DNA from: JAMXLO01 sp963726125
GTDB taxonomy: Bacteria > Pseudomonadota > Alphaproteobacteria > Acetobacterales > Acetobacteraceae
Assembly: GCA_963726125.1 (NCBI GenBank)
Contig: CAVSBG010000021.1
Location: forward strand, 256,704-320,703
Direction: 5' to 3'
Length of the DNA: 64,000 bases
Below the pieces are notes generated by a model. That model did no database searches. It was not told the DNA's origin and saw only the letters and a list, made by a program, of their open reading frames with translations. Shown here piece by piece: positions 43,460 through 52,424 of the stretch (within the stretch, counting starts at the first letter, position 1; the number at the start of each line of letters is the position of its first letter). The position numbers were made by a program, and so were the translations under genes.

Positions 43460-45812
43460 TCAAGTGGTGACGCGAATATGCTCCAGCCTGCCGCTGATGG
43501 CGTGATACAGGTCCTCGTAGGGCACTGGCTTGCGGAGCATCGGAAACACCGCGCCTTCGGGCGCAGCCACATCGTTATAGCCGGACATCAGAATGATCGG
43601 CAAAGCAGGATGGTGCGCGTGGATTAGTACCGGCGAGATCGACACCGTTGAGACCGTCCGGCATCACCACATCGGTCAGCAGCAGATCGATACTGGTCGA
43701 ATCGCGATCGAGCCGTTCCAGTGCCTTGCGCGCGCGATCGACGGTTTCGACATGAAACCCCATGTCCCGAAGCATTTGCGCCGTGACTTCCGCGACCTGG
43801 GTATTGTCCTCGACCAACAGGATGGTTCCGCTGGTCTGAACCGCACGCGACGCCTCGTCATCATCCGGCAGATTCGGCAAGGGCTTGTGCGAGCGCGGCA
43901 GACGAATGGTGATTGTCGTGCCGCGGCCTGGCATGCTGTCCAGGCTGACCGAACCACCCGACTGCTGGGCAAAGCCGTACACCTGGCTAAGCCCGAGACC
44001 AGTGCCCTCGCCGGGCTCCTTGGTGGTGAAGAAGGGATCGAAGACTTTGCCGATCACCTCGGGCGGAATGCCGGCACCGGTGTCGCGCATGGCGATGGCT
44101 ATGTGTTCGTTGGCCATTGCGTTGCCGCCCTGCGTGGCGTTCCGCGCATCGATGGCGAACGTGCCGCCCTGCTGCATCGCGTCGCGCGCATTCACTGCGA
44201 TGTTCACCAGCGCCATTTCCAGTTCGGCGACGTCTACCTCGATGGGCCACAGATCGTCGGCGACCTCGATCTGCATCTCGATGTTGCCGCGCAGCGAGGC
44301 ACGCAGCATCTCCGCCATGCGTGGCAGCTCCGCGCGCAGATCGACGACCTGCGGGGTCGCGACGTGCCGACGGGAGAACGACAACAACTGCCTGGTCAGC
44401 GCCACACCGCGTTCGGTTGCGCGGAGGATATTGTCCATCTGCCGGGTGGTATCACCGGCGGGCCGCCGCTTCGCCAACTCGGCATTGCCTCCGATGATGG
44501 CGAGCAGGTTGTTGAAGTCGTGCGCAACGCCACCGGTCAGCTGACCGACCGCCTCCATCTTCAACGCTTGCCGGAGCTGCGCCTCGAGCTTCTCGCGTTC
44601 GGTCAGATCGCGTGCCGTGGTGATGACGAACCTGTCACCGCCGGGGGCGACTTCCGGCACCAGCACGAACATTACGTCGATGGTGGTGGTTCGGCCAGCC
44701 AGGGAGCGGCGCGCGACATAATGCTGAGGCTGACCGGTGCGCAGGCATTCGCGCAGATGGGCCATCGGAACGCGTGCCTGCTCGACGCCGAGTACGTCTT
44801 CGACCGTGCGTCCCACCGCTTCATCACGCGACATGCCGTAGGCGATCTCGGATGCCGGGTTGATATCGGCATAAACGATGCGACCATCAGGTGTGCAGCG
44901 TTGTAGCGTCAGCCAGTCCGGTGAGTTGACGAAGAACGCCTGCAATTGCGCTGCACGCTCCTCCGCCTGTTGCTCCAGGCGTTCATTCAATGCCTCAGCC
45001 AAACGCTTGCGTTCGTCGATATTCTCGATGACCCCGAGCGTGTAGAGGATCCCGCCGTCGGCGTCGCGGATGGGAGCCACGTGCACACTAACCCACAAGG
45101 GGTCGCCCGACTTGCGCAAAAAACGTTCCTCGATCTGGGTCTGCGACAAGGAACCGTCGGCCAGCAGCCTGCCGAGAGACGCGCAGGCGTCGCGGTCGTC
45201 CGGGTGCACGATATCAAGGAAGCTGCGACCGACGAGTTCAACCTCAGTGTAGCCGAGCATCCTGCACAGCGCCGGATTGACTTCGCGGAAGCGCAGATCG
45301 AGCCCCGCCATCGCCTTTCCAAGGGGACTTTGCTCGAACACCTGGCGAAACCGCTGCTCGCTGTCGTGCAACGCTGCTTCGCCACGCTTGCGCTCGGTGA
45401 TGTCGATATCGACACCGCCGCAATGCACCGGCAAGCCGGTTGTGTCACGAAACATACGGCCGCGGCCAGCGATCCAGCGCAATTCACCGTCAGGCCGGAT
45501 GATCCGGTACTCTACCAGGTATTTGTCGGCACCACTGGCGAGCGCATCATTGAACGCGTGCTGGACGCGCTCGCGGTCCTCGGGATGGCGGAGCCGTCGC
45601 GTGGTCTCTATCGGCACCGGATCTGATGTCGGTGGCAGCCCCATGATGCGGAAGAACTGCACCGTGCCGCGCAGGTTGCCGGTCGCGAGGTCGATGTCCC
45701 AAATCCCGATGCCCGCGGCTTCCTCTGCCAGGGTCAGGAGCTCTTCGCGATCACTGAATAGAGAGGATGCCGTGCTGAGCCAGCTCATCCTGAGAGTGTT
45801 ACAAGCAATCAC
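43460..45812 (-). CDS. hybrid sensor histidine kinase with PAS domains and C-terminal receiver, apparent frameshift
   Basis: A cytoplasmic kinase with no membrane segment. PAS domains are at about 25-135, 140-265 and 285-400 (e.g. YLVEYRIIRPDGELRWIAG; EVNPALCRMLGYTEVELVGR; IVYADINPASEIAYGMSRDE), each followed by a PAC-like tail. HisKA has the phospho-acceptor His431 in GGVAHDFNNLLAIIGGNAEL; HATPase_c has MRDTGAGIPPEV and GTGLGLSQVYGF. The receiver begins TILLVEDNTQVAEVTAQML and has the acceptor Asp in LLLTDVVMPDGL. At about 43628, within the receiver, the frame moves by +1; the new frame supplies HPALPIILMSGYNDVA and LRKPVPYEDL (conserved Lys) to the stop at 43460. With one base removed it is 783 residues. 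Confidence 0.87.
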
Positions 45813-45860
45813 CGCACCACGGAACGGGCAGAACCCGCGGTTTCACGCCCAATTGAACCA

Positions 45861-47102
45861 TCAGGCATGCACTAGGGGGCAACCGCCTTGATCGAGCGGC
45901 CGGAAACCCTGATCGGCCGGAATGGTTCGGCGCAACGTGTAGTAGTCCCAGGGTTCCTTTGATTCCGCCGGCGACTTCACCTCGAACAGATACATCTTGT
46001 GGATGACGCGGCCATCCGCGCGCACCTTGCCGTCGCCGAACAATGGATCGCTGGTTGGCGTTGCTTTCATATGCTCGATTGCCGCGCGCCCACTCGCCAT
46101 TGCCTTGTCGGGGCCGATGGCGACCACAGTTTTTAGGTAGTGCATGACGGCGGAATACTGTCCGGCGTGTACGGAGCCCGGCACCACGCCATTGAAGCGC
46201 GCGGCGTAGCGCTTGGAGAAATCGCGCGTGCCCGCGTTGAGGTTCCAGTAGAACGGTTCGGTCAGCAGAACGCCTTGTGCTGACGACAAGCCAACACCGT
46301 GGACGTCGTGGATCAAGAAGATCAGGCCTGCGACTTTCTGGCCGCCCTTCATGATGCCGAACTCCGCCGCCTGCTTGATGCAGTTCACCGTGTCCGCGCC
46401 ACCATTGGCGAGGCCGACGACCTTGGCACCGCTGGTCTGCGCCTGCACCAGAAAGGAGGAGAAATCCGTGGTACCAGGGAACGGCGCCAGCGCCTGTCCG
46501 AGCACCTTGCCGCCGGCGCCGGTCACGAAACCTGCCGCGTCCTTCTGCAACGAATGGCCAAACGCATAGTCGGCGGTGATGAAGAACCAGGTGTCGGCGC
46601 CTTCCTTCACCGCAGCTTCCACGACGCCGTGCGGCATCGACCAGGTATCATAGACCCAGTGCAGATGGTTGGGGCCGCAATGCGCTCCGGTGATGTCGGC
46701 CGATGCGCCGCCGGTGAAGATTGCCAGCTTGTCCTTCTGCTTCGCCAGGTCACCAATGGCGAAAGCCGCGGATGATAGTGGTACGTCGGTGACGACATCG
46801 ACGCCCTTGTTGTCGTACCAATCAGCTGCGATTGCGAGCGCGACGTCCGGTTTGAGCTGGAGATCGGCCTGGACGACCTCGGCCTTTATGCCGGGGTGGG
46901 TTTGCATGAAATCCTCGACCGCCATTTGCGCGCCGAGCACGGAACCGGGGCCGGTGTTGGCGGCGTAGGCGCCGGTCATGTCGGTGAGGACGCCGATGCG
47001 TATCGGCTTATCGGCGGCACGGGCGCGGCGGGGAAGTGTCGCTGCGGCACCGACGGCAAGGCCGCCTCGGAGAATCGCGCGTCGGCCGATCGTGGATTCC
47101 AT
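45861..47102 (-). CDS. LivK-type ABC transporter substrate-binding protein
   Basis: A 413-residue Peripla_BP_6 protein with a twin-arginine-like signal (GRRAILRGGLAVGAAATLPR, cleavage near ARAAD). Domain landmarks are IGVLTDMTGAYAANTGPGSV, WYDNKGVDVVTDVPLSSAAF, FFITADYAFGHSLQKDAAGF and VVGLANGGADTVNCIKQAAE. This subgroup often binds aromatic or other organic acids rather than amino acids. No permease or ATPase genes are adjacent, so it either uses the Liv components at 36.5-41.8 kb or distant ones. It lies 48 bp before the sensor kinase in the same direction. Confidence 0.87.
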   Translation of the reverse strand: MESTIGRRAILRGGLAVGAAATLPRRARAADKPIRIGVLTDMTGAYAANTGPGSVLGAQMAVEDFMQTHPGIKAEVVQADLQLKPDVALAIAADWYDNKGVDVVTDVPLSSAAFAIGDLAKQKDKLAIFTGGASADITGAHCGPNHLHWVYDTWSMPHGVVEAAVKEGADTWFFITADYAFGHSLQKDAAGFVTGAGGKVLGQALAPFPGTTDFSSFLVQAQTSGAKVVGLANGGADTVNCIKQAAEFGIMKGGQKVAGLIFLIHDVHGVGLSSAQGVLLTEPFYWNLNAGTRDFSKRYAARFNGVVPGSVHAGQYSAVMHYLKTVVAIGPDKAMASGRAAIEHMKATPTSDPLFGDGKVRADGRVIHKMYLFEVKSPAESKEPWDYYTLRRTIPADQGFRPLDQGGCPLVHA

Positions 47103-47193
47103 GTGTCGTTTGCTCCCTGTGTAATTGGCACAACTGTAGACGCGTTCCGCGCCCGGCGCCTAGGCTCGGGGAAACGCCGTAGGGGAGGGAGAT

Positions 47194-48837
47194 ATGCGGG
47201 CAGACCAGGCCGTTGTGGAGATCCTGAAGCGTGAGGGGGTGACCACGCTGTTCTGTTTTCCCACCACATCGGTGATCGAGACTGCGGTGGCGGGTGGGCT
47301 GCGTCCGATCATCTGCCGGCAGGAACGGGTCGGTGTCGATATGGCGGATGGCTATGCGCGGGTGACCAACGGGCGGCCGCCGGGTGTGTTCGCGATGCAG
47401 TACGGGCCGGGTGCGGAGAATGCGTTTCCTGGCATCGCCACAACGTTTTCCGATTCAGTGCCGGTGCTGTTCCTGCCGCTCGGTCATGCACGCGAGCAGG
47501 CGCAGGTGTATCCGATGTTCCACTCCAGCCGGACCTACGCGTCGGTCACCAAGCTGGCTGAGCACATCATCGTGCCGGAGCAGGTGCCGGCGGCGATGCG
47601 GCGCGCATTCAGTGCGTTGAAGAACGGACGGCCGGGGCCGGTGATGGTGGAGTTGCCACGCGATCTGCTGGAGCTGGATATCGGCAGTGAGACAGTGGCG
47701 CACAAGCCGTTCGAGCCGACACGTTCCACGCCCGCCGCACATGATGTGGAGGAAGCGGCACGTCTGCTGGTGGAGGCGTCGTGCCCCGTGATCCTCGCCG
47801 GGCAGGGCGTGCTTTACGCCGAGGCGAGCGATGAACTGGTGCGGCTGGCGGAGTTGCTGCAAAGCCCGGTGATGACGACCGTTGATGGCAAGAGTGCATT
47901 TCCCGAGGACCACGCGCTGGCGTTGGGATCGGGGGGCAACGGGTTCACCGGTCATGGCGCGCATTTCCTGTATTCGCGCGCTGATCTGATCCTGGGGATT
48001 GGGACCGGACTGAACCGGCATCCGCTGACCACGCCGCCGTTGCCGGCCGGTGTGCCGATCATCCATGCGACCAACGATCCACGCGATCTGCATAAGAGCT
48101 ACGCTACGGAGGTGACGCTGCTGGGTGATGCGAAGCTGGCGCTGAATGCGCTGATCGATGCAGTGAAGCAGCGGCTTGGCGGGCGGCGGCTGAACCGATC
48201 ACCGGCGGAGGAGATCGCGAGCAAGCGAGAGGCGTGGCTGGCGCGGTGGCAGGCCAAGCTTACCTCGGCGGAGGCGCCGATCACGCCGTATCGGGTTATC
48301 AACGAGTTCATCCGCGTGGTGGATCCGGCCGAGGCGATCGTCACGCATGATTCGGGCAGTCCGCGCGAGCAGTTGTTGCCATTCTATCGCGCGACACGGC
48401 CTCGGTCGTATCTGGGATGGGGGAAGTCGCACCAGCTTGGCACGGGGTTAGGGTTGACGATCGGCGCGAAGGTCGCGGCGCCGGACAAGTTCTGCGTTAA
48501 CTTCATGGGGGATGCGGCGTTCGGCATGACGGGGCTGGATTTCGAGACCGCGGTGCGGTGCGGCGTGCCGATTTGTACCATCGTGCTGAACAACTCGGCG
48601 ATGGCAATCGAGATACCGCACATGAAGCTGTCGCATGAGCGGTACCGGTCGCGGGATCTGGGCGGGAGTTATGCGAACCTGGCACGCGATCTCGGTGGTT
48701 GGAGCGAGCGGGTGGAGGATCCCGCGCAGGTGGCGGACGCGATCGTAAGGGCACGGCGGCAGACGGAGGATGGGCGGGCGTGCCTGTTGGAATTTGTCAC
48801 CAGCCAGGAGACGGCGTTCTCGAAGCGCGAGGGGTGA
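47194..48837 (+). CDS. thiamine diphosphate-dependent enzyme (acetolactate synthase-like)
   Basis: A 547-residue three-domain ThDP enzyme. The N-terminal Pyr domain carries the catalytic Glu in CRQERVGVDMADGYARVT, a central domain follows (PVILAGQGVLYAEASDELV), and the C-terminal PP domain has the Mg/ThDP motif GDAAFGMTGLDFETAVRCGV ending in LNNSA. Its decarboxylase/carboligase specificity cannot be read from sequence. GGGAGGGAGAT precedes the ATG. It shares its stop with the ATG of the next small gene. Confidence 0.88.
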   Translation: MRADQAVVEILKREGVTTLFCFPTTSVIETAVAGGLRPIICRQERVGVDMADGYARVTNGRPPGVFAMQYGPGAENAFPGIATTFSDSVPVLFLPLGHAREQAQVYPMFHSSRTYASVTKLAEHIIVPEQVPAAMRRAFSALKNGRPGPVMVELPRDLLELDIGSETVAHKPFEPTRSTPAAHDVEEAARLLVEASCPVILAGQGVLYAEASDELVRLAELLQSPVMTTVDGKSAFPEDHALALGSGGNGFTGHGAHFLYSRADLILGIGTGLNRHPLTTPPLPAGVPIIHATNDPRDLHKSYATEVTLLGDAKLALNALIDAVKQRLGGRRLNRSPAEEIASKREAWLARWQAKLTSAEAPITPYRVINEFIRVVDPAEAIVTHDSGSPREQLLPFYRATRPRSYLGWGKSHQLGTGLGLTIGAKVAAPDKFCVNFMGDAAFGMTGLDFETAVRCGVPICTIVLNNSAMAIEIPHMKLSHERYRSRDLGGSYANLARDLGGWSERVEDPAQVADAIVRARRQTEDGRACLLEFVTSQETAFSKREG

Positions 48838-49175
48838 TGAGCGGGGAGGATGCATTCGAGGCGGAGGAACTGGAACGCGCGGCCGCGTGGCGGACGCGGA
48901 AGTTTGATACGGATCCCTCGGATGTGGTGAGCCGGGATGCTGCGGCGTTGCTGGAGAAGCTGGCGCGGGATGTGCGGGCGTTGCGTGGGGCGGCGGTGTT
49001 TCGGGAGTACGTGGCGATCTGCAACTGGCTGGGTGAATCGGATGGCATCGCCGATCTCATGGATATGGCGAAGGACTATCGGGCGCGGATCGGGGTGGAT
49101 CGAATGCCTGCCGATGGGGAGGCGTATATACGCGCGCTGATCGAGCTGGCGAAGCGGACGTTTGGGGCGGGGTAG
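48837..49175 (+). CDS. hypothetical protein coupled to the ThDP enzyme
   Basis: A 112-residue acidic, mostly helical protein (EELERAAAWRTRKFDTDPSD, LLEKLARDVRALRGAAVFRE, ADLMDMAKDYRARIGVDRMP). Its ATG overlaps the upstream TGA (TGATG), so it is translationally coupled to the ThDP enzyme gene. No known domain is visible and there is no signal or membrane segment. Its role as an accessory subunit is conceivable but unsupported. Confidence 0.65.
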   Translation: MSGEDAFEAEELERAAAWRTRKFDTDPSDVVSRDAAALLEKLARDVRALRGAAVFREYVAICNWLGESDGIADLMDMAKDYRARIGVDRMPADGEAYIRALIELAKRTFGAG

Positions 49176-49275
49176 GAGGTGATTGCTGCGGGGCCATCTG
49201 GCACGGCCCCCTCCCCCTTCCCCCTCCCCGCATGAGGAAGCCCCACTTTTCGACCATCCCCTGAAGAATTGGCTT

Positions 49276-49467
49276 TTGGCCGATACGGGCGCCGCTGGCC
49301 GTTTCGCCATCCAACTCGGCAAGGATCGCCGTGGGGTGACAGCAATTGAATACAGTTTGATGGCTGCCCTGGCAGTCGTGGCGTTGCTCGGAGGTGGCGC
49401 AACGCTCTTTGGCGACATCAGCCAGAAGTTTTCCGCCATCGGCAGCAACATCACTGCCGGAAGCTAA
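49276..49467 (+). CDS. Flp-type pilin 1
   Basis: The type IVb prepilin signature is clear: a short basic leader ending KDRRG, then VTAIEYSLMAALAVVALLGG with Glu at +5 and a hydrophobic stem. Prepilin peptidase would cut after RRG. The start is uncertain: no ATG is in frame; TTG 49276 gives 63 residues, a usual Flp size, but the frame is open to TTG 49183 through a C-rich repeat. The usual tad assembly genes are not in the window, so either they lie elsewhere or this is an orphan pilin. Confidence 0.75.
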   Translation: MADTGAAGRFAIQLGKDRRGVTAIEYSLMAALAVVALLGGGATLFGDISQKFSAIGSNITAGS

Positions 49468-49543
49468 CGGCAGGACCGTCTAAGGCTCCCCTAAACCAGG
49501 CGGTACTGGAAACGGTGCCGCCTATTCTTTTATGAGGCATCCG

Positions 49544-49723
49544 ATGCGGAAACTCTGGAAAGATAAGCAAGGCGCACTGACCTTGGAATACTGTCTAATG
49601 GCTAGCCTGATACTGGCATCACTACTCACAGGCGCACACATCTTGGCCGATGATATTTCGGGAAGCCTTCACAATACCGCTTGCGAGCTTGTCACCGGAT
49701 TGGCGGGACATCCAACATGCTGA
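49544..49723 (+). CDS. Flp-type pilin-like protein 2
   Basis: A 59-residue protein with leader MRKLWKDKQG, then ALTLEYCLMASLILASLLTG: Glu at +5 after the predicted cleavage Gly, hydrophobic stem, and a short tail with two Cys (TACELVTGLAGHPTC). GAGG lies 6 bp upstream of this ATG; 49532 is the other possible start. It is a divergent paralogue of pilin 1, 76 bp downstream, and may be a minor pilin. Its stop overlaps the ATG of the next micro-gene. Confidence 0.75.
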   Translation: MRKLWKDKQGALTLEYCLMASLILASLLTGAHILADDISGSLHNTACELVTGLAGHPTC

Positions 49724-49902
49724 CAGTAGCAAAATGCGTGGCTGCCTTCTTCATCAGTCTCACGCTCGCATCTCTGATGTTTTATGGACTGCATCAGATA
49801 GCTCGCATCAACGAAGCCAAGGCCGATGCTGTGCAAGTGATCTTCTGGCATTGCGGACCGTTGGGCCACGAGTGGGAGAAGGTCTGTCATGCGACGCCAT
49901 GA
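49717..49902 (+). CDS. small membrane or exported protein, micro-gene 1
   Basis: A 61-residue frame whose ATG lies inside the end of pilin 2 (ATGCTGA). It has one hydrophobic segment (CVAAFFISLTLASLMFYGLH) and a short polar tail with two Cys (IFWHCGPLGHEWEKVCHATP), possibly forming a disulfide. No family recognised. The tight overlaps on both sides support its being translated. Confidence 0.6.
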   Translation: MLTVAKCVAAFFISLTLASLMFYGLHQIARINEAKADAVQVIFWHCGPLGHEWEKVCHATP

Positions 49903-50083
49903 TGCTCCCAGGCCCATCCGCTTCCCTAGGGAAATCATTGATTGGATCAATGGCCAGCCGGGGCAAGTGGCCCTAGAGGCTCTCCGCTCTCGTGAAGGCT
50001 GGCGATTGGTCGCACTCGATACCAGCGAAGCAGTCCAAGTCATCAGACTTCCCAGCCGGAGGAAGCTCAATGCCTCCGGTTGA
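49889..50083 (+). CDS. hypothetical small basic protein, micro-gene 2
   Basis: A 64-residue soluble protein (IRFPREIIDWINGQPGQVAL, LEALRSREGWRLVALDTSEA, VQVIRLPSRRKLN). GGGAGAAGG precedes the ATG and it overlaps micro-gene 1 by 14 bp. No signal or membrane segment; unknown family. Confidence 0.55.
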   Translation: MRRHDAPRPIRFPREIIDWINGQPGQVALEALRSREGWRLVALDTSEAVQVIRLPSRRKLNASG

Positions 50084-50156
50084 TGCCCACGATGGATGGT
50101 TTGTGGTGGCCATCGTGGTGGCCCTTCTCGTGGCTCTGGTGGCAGGGACCATATGA
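50070..50156 (+). CDS. tiny membrane protein, micro-gene 3
   Basis: A 28-residue frame MPPVDAHDGWFVVAIVVALL continuing with VALVAGTI: a short polar head and one membrane span. GAGGAAG lies at the right distance before the ATG; it overlaps the previous gene by 14 bp and the next one by ATGA. Such overlaps on both ends make a real translated microprotein likely, although it is short. Confidence 0.5.
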   Translation: MPPVDAHDGWFVVAIVVALLVALVAGTI

Positions 50157-50278
50157 GGAAGCTCGCTAATACCGTGCTGGTCTGTGTGGTCCTTCTAGCC
50201 CTGTCCTTCGGCTGGAAAACAGCTTGCCAGATGGCGCACGCCATCCGCTCCACCGTCATGCATGTGAGCAACCCATGA
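50153..50278 (+). CDS. tiny membrane/exported protein, micro-gene 4
   Basis: A 41-residue frame with a hydrophobic N-terminal segment (KLANTVLVCVVLLALSFGWK) and a short polar tail. AGGG precedes the ATG. It overlaps micro-gene 3 (ATGA) and the PAP2-type gene (ATGA), continuing a chain of stop-start overlaps. No family recognised. Confidence 0.5.
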   Translation: MRKLANTVLVCVVLLALSFGWKTACQMAHAIRSTVMHVSNP

Positions 50279-51146
50279 AGACTGAAGATACCATCTGGCT
50301 TATCATCGGCTCGATCGCTGTAGCGGATTGCGTCTTGCTGCCAAGATACGGCCTGACTGGTCCTGGCATACCGGGAGAGATTACCGGCTATATCATTGTC
50401 ATGATGGGCATATCGTGGGGATTACGCTGGTACGGGAATTGTGCGAGCCGGTTTCCATCGGCTATCGTCCAATTCTGGCTATTCGCTCATTTCGGAGGGT
50501 TGCTGACATACGTTGTCATGGCATCCACGCCCTATCCGATGGCCGATGATCAGTTGAGCCGTTGGGACTCCATGATCGGAATCGACTGGCTGTCATGGTT
50601 CCATCTGGCCACACCATATTCGAGCCATCTTGCATCGTGCTTACACCAGCATCTTTCCTCAGATGTTGGTCTTGCTGCCTCTATCGTGCTGGAAGGATGC
50701 CAGCCGGATCGATGATCTTCTCTTGGCCTCGATCCTCTCCATCGTCATAGCAACCCTTGGAATGTACTCTCCTCCCAGCGATCGGAGCTTCGTCGCATTA
50801 CGGAGTTGGAATTGAGCGATGGCGAGAAACAATCCTGGCACTCCATGGGCACACCATGACGACAACCGGAGACACGATGGGAATCATCACTTTCCCGTCC
50901 TTCCATGCTTGCTGTGCGGTGTTGCTTACATGGACGGCAAGGGGCTGGAAGGTCTTCCCAGCCTTCCTGGCAATCAATGCACTGATGGTCCTGTCTGCCA
51001 TGTCCGAAGGCTCTCACTATGGCGTGGATGTCCTGGCAGGGCTGGCGACGGCTGCCATAGCGATTGCGGCTGTGAGAGCCGTCCAGATACGTTTGACCAT
51101 CAGACGTGAAATCGCTGGCTACTATGCAACCCTTTCGCAACACTAA
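50275..51146 (+). CDS. PAP2_3-type membrane phosphatase/transferase, two apparent frameshifts
   Basis: Three frames join into one PAP2-like protein. Frame 1 from ATG 50275 has membrane segments (TIWLIIGSIAVADCVLLPRY, GEITGYIIVMMGISWGLRWY) and RWDSMIGIDWLSWFHLATPY. At about 50629 it moves by +1 to YTSIFPQMLVLLPLSCW and LLLASILSIVIATLGM; at about 50768 it moves by +1 again to LLPAIGASSHYGVGI, then TFPSFHACCAVLLTW and SEGSHYGVDVLAGLA, the PAP2 motifs (S-F-H and H-Y-x-x-D). Two bases removed gives 289 residues, the expected size. PAP2_3 proteins include inositolphosphotransferase Aur1-like enzymes acting on lipid phosphates. The gene is either really broken or affected by sequence errors. Confidence 0.75.
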
Positions 51147-51176
51147 CCATGCTGGGAGTTCTGATCAGATTCGACT

Positions 51177-52029
51177 GAATCTCAAAGCGAACGAGCCAAG
51201 CGTCGCGTGAGCAACATGACGGACGCGGCGTAGAGGAAGGCAGTTGCCGAGGCGATGGTTCCCTCGAAATCCTTTGCAAGGCGGCGGTTTCTGCCGAGCC
51301 ATGCCAGGAAGCGCTCGACCACCCAACGCCTGGGATGCACGGCAAATCCAACCTGTCCAGCCTGCTTGCGGACGATCTCGACGATGATCCTGGTCGCGTT
51401 CGCCACACGTTCGGCGACATAGGCGCTATCGGCGAACACCCGCTCGATGAACGGCAGCAACGCGCGTGAAGCCCGCAGCAAGGGGATTGCGCCGTCGCGA
51501 TCCTGAACCGAAGCCTCGTGGACCTGGAACATCACCCCCCGGCCATCGGTATCAACCATGACGTGACGCTTGCGGCCGTTGACTTTCTTGCCCGCATCAT
51601 AACCCCGAGGGCCACCGGCTTCGGTGGTCTTGACGCTCTGACTATCGATGACCGCCGCACTGGGGCTGGCCTCACGGCCGACACGCAGGCGATCCAACAT
51701 CACCAGTTCATGGTTCATGATTTGCCAGGTTCCGTCGTCACGAAAGCGGGTGAACCAGCGGTACGCCGTCTGGTGCGGCGGGAAGTGCTCCGGCAGCATG
51801 CGCCAGGCACAACCGCCGCGCAGCACAAAGAAGATCGCGTTCATCATCTCGCGCATCGGCCAGGATCGATGCCGGCCAGTTTCCGCAGGTGGTGGCAGCA
51901 TTGGCGCGAGTATCCGCCATTCTGCGTCGGTCAGATCGCTCGGGTAGCGCAGTTCGTCCCGGTCATGCTCAGCCCGGGTTTCGCGGGTCCACATCGAAGG
52001 CTCCAGGTTTGCGGGGAGCGCTTAGATTC
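51177..52029 (-). mobile_element. IS5-family insertion sequence
   Basis: About 853 bp with short imperfect terminal inverted repeats: left GAATCTCAAAGCG (from 51177) and right, read inward, GAATCTAAGCGC (from 52029). It contains one transposase gene on the minus strand that fills the element. The size and ends fit the IS427/IS1031 groups of IS5. The target duplication is not resolvable by eye. It lies between the PAP2-type gene and the small exported proteins, so it has separated what was probably one cluster. Confidence 0.8.
51182..51994 (-). CDS. IS5-family transposase (DDE)
   Basis: A 270-residue transposase. The N-terminal DUF4096-like part (YPSDLTDAEWRILAPMLPPP) is followed by the DDE domain: AAVIDSQSVKTTEAGGPRGY (first Asp), ERVFADSAYVAERV (second Asp) and RRWVVERFLAWLGRNRRLAK (Y/W-x-V-E-R-F with the Glu). 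The frame is intact, so the element could be active. It occupies nearly all of the IS. Confidence 0.92.
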   Translation of the reverse strand: MWTRETRAEHDRDELRYPSDLTDAEWRILAPMLPPPAETGRHRSWPMREMMNAIFFVLRGGCAWRMLPEHFPPHQTAYRWFTRFRDDGTWQIMNHELVMLDRLRVGREASPSAAVIDSQSVKTTEAGGPRGYDAGKKVNGRKRHVMVDTDGRGVMFQVHEASVQDRDGAIPLLRASRALLPFIERVFADSAYVAERVANATRIIVEIVRKQAGQVGFAVHPRRWVVERFLAWLGRNRRLAKDFEGTIASATAFLYAASVMLLTRRLARSL

Positions 52030-52098
52030 CATGCAACTCGCCAATTTCAAGCCCCCTCAGGACGGTTTCGAGACAGCCTCTCAGAGGAGGTAACGGCC

Positions 52099-52417
52099 AT
52101 GCGTAAGCTCATGCTCTCGACCTTAGCCATGCTGTCCTTCGGTGGGACGGCATCGGCAAGTGGCGACTTGACATGCTATTCGTCCGATAATGAGTGGATT
52201 TACTGCCCTTACAATATCGCAGTGTACAATCCGCAACCACAATCCAGAAGCGAATGGATTTATGGCGACAAGGCTACGTGTTGGCGATGGGAGAATGAAG
52301 TGGTACACTTGCAAGATGCTTGGTCACTCGGCATTTATAGGGCCAATCTCTCCTATAGCGCCAATTTTGCCAATCGCACCTATAGCCCCAATCACACCAA
52401 TCTTCCCGTTGAGGTAA
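52099..52417 (+). CDS. small exported protein A, reading frame uncertain
   Basis: Starts at ATG 52099 with AGGAGGTAAC upstream and a signal peptide KLMLSTLAMLSFGGTASASG, nearly identical to that of the next gene. The first frame continues with LTCYSSDNEWIYCPYNIAVY and stays open to 52629, overlapping gene B. The +1 frame instead reads KWYTCKMLGHSAFIGP, PIAPILPIAPIAPITPIF and stops at 52417, which fits the ribosome site of gene B exactly. I prefer a +1 break somewhere in 52200-52320, giving about 105 residues, but this is not certain. A degenerate 9 bp repeat at about 52340-52410 encodes the P-I-A run. Confidence 0.45.
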
Positions 52418-52424
52418 CTTCCGA

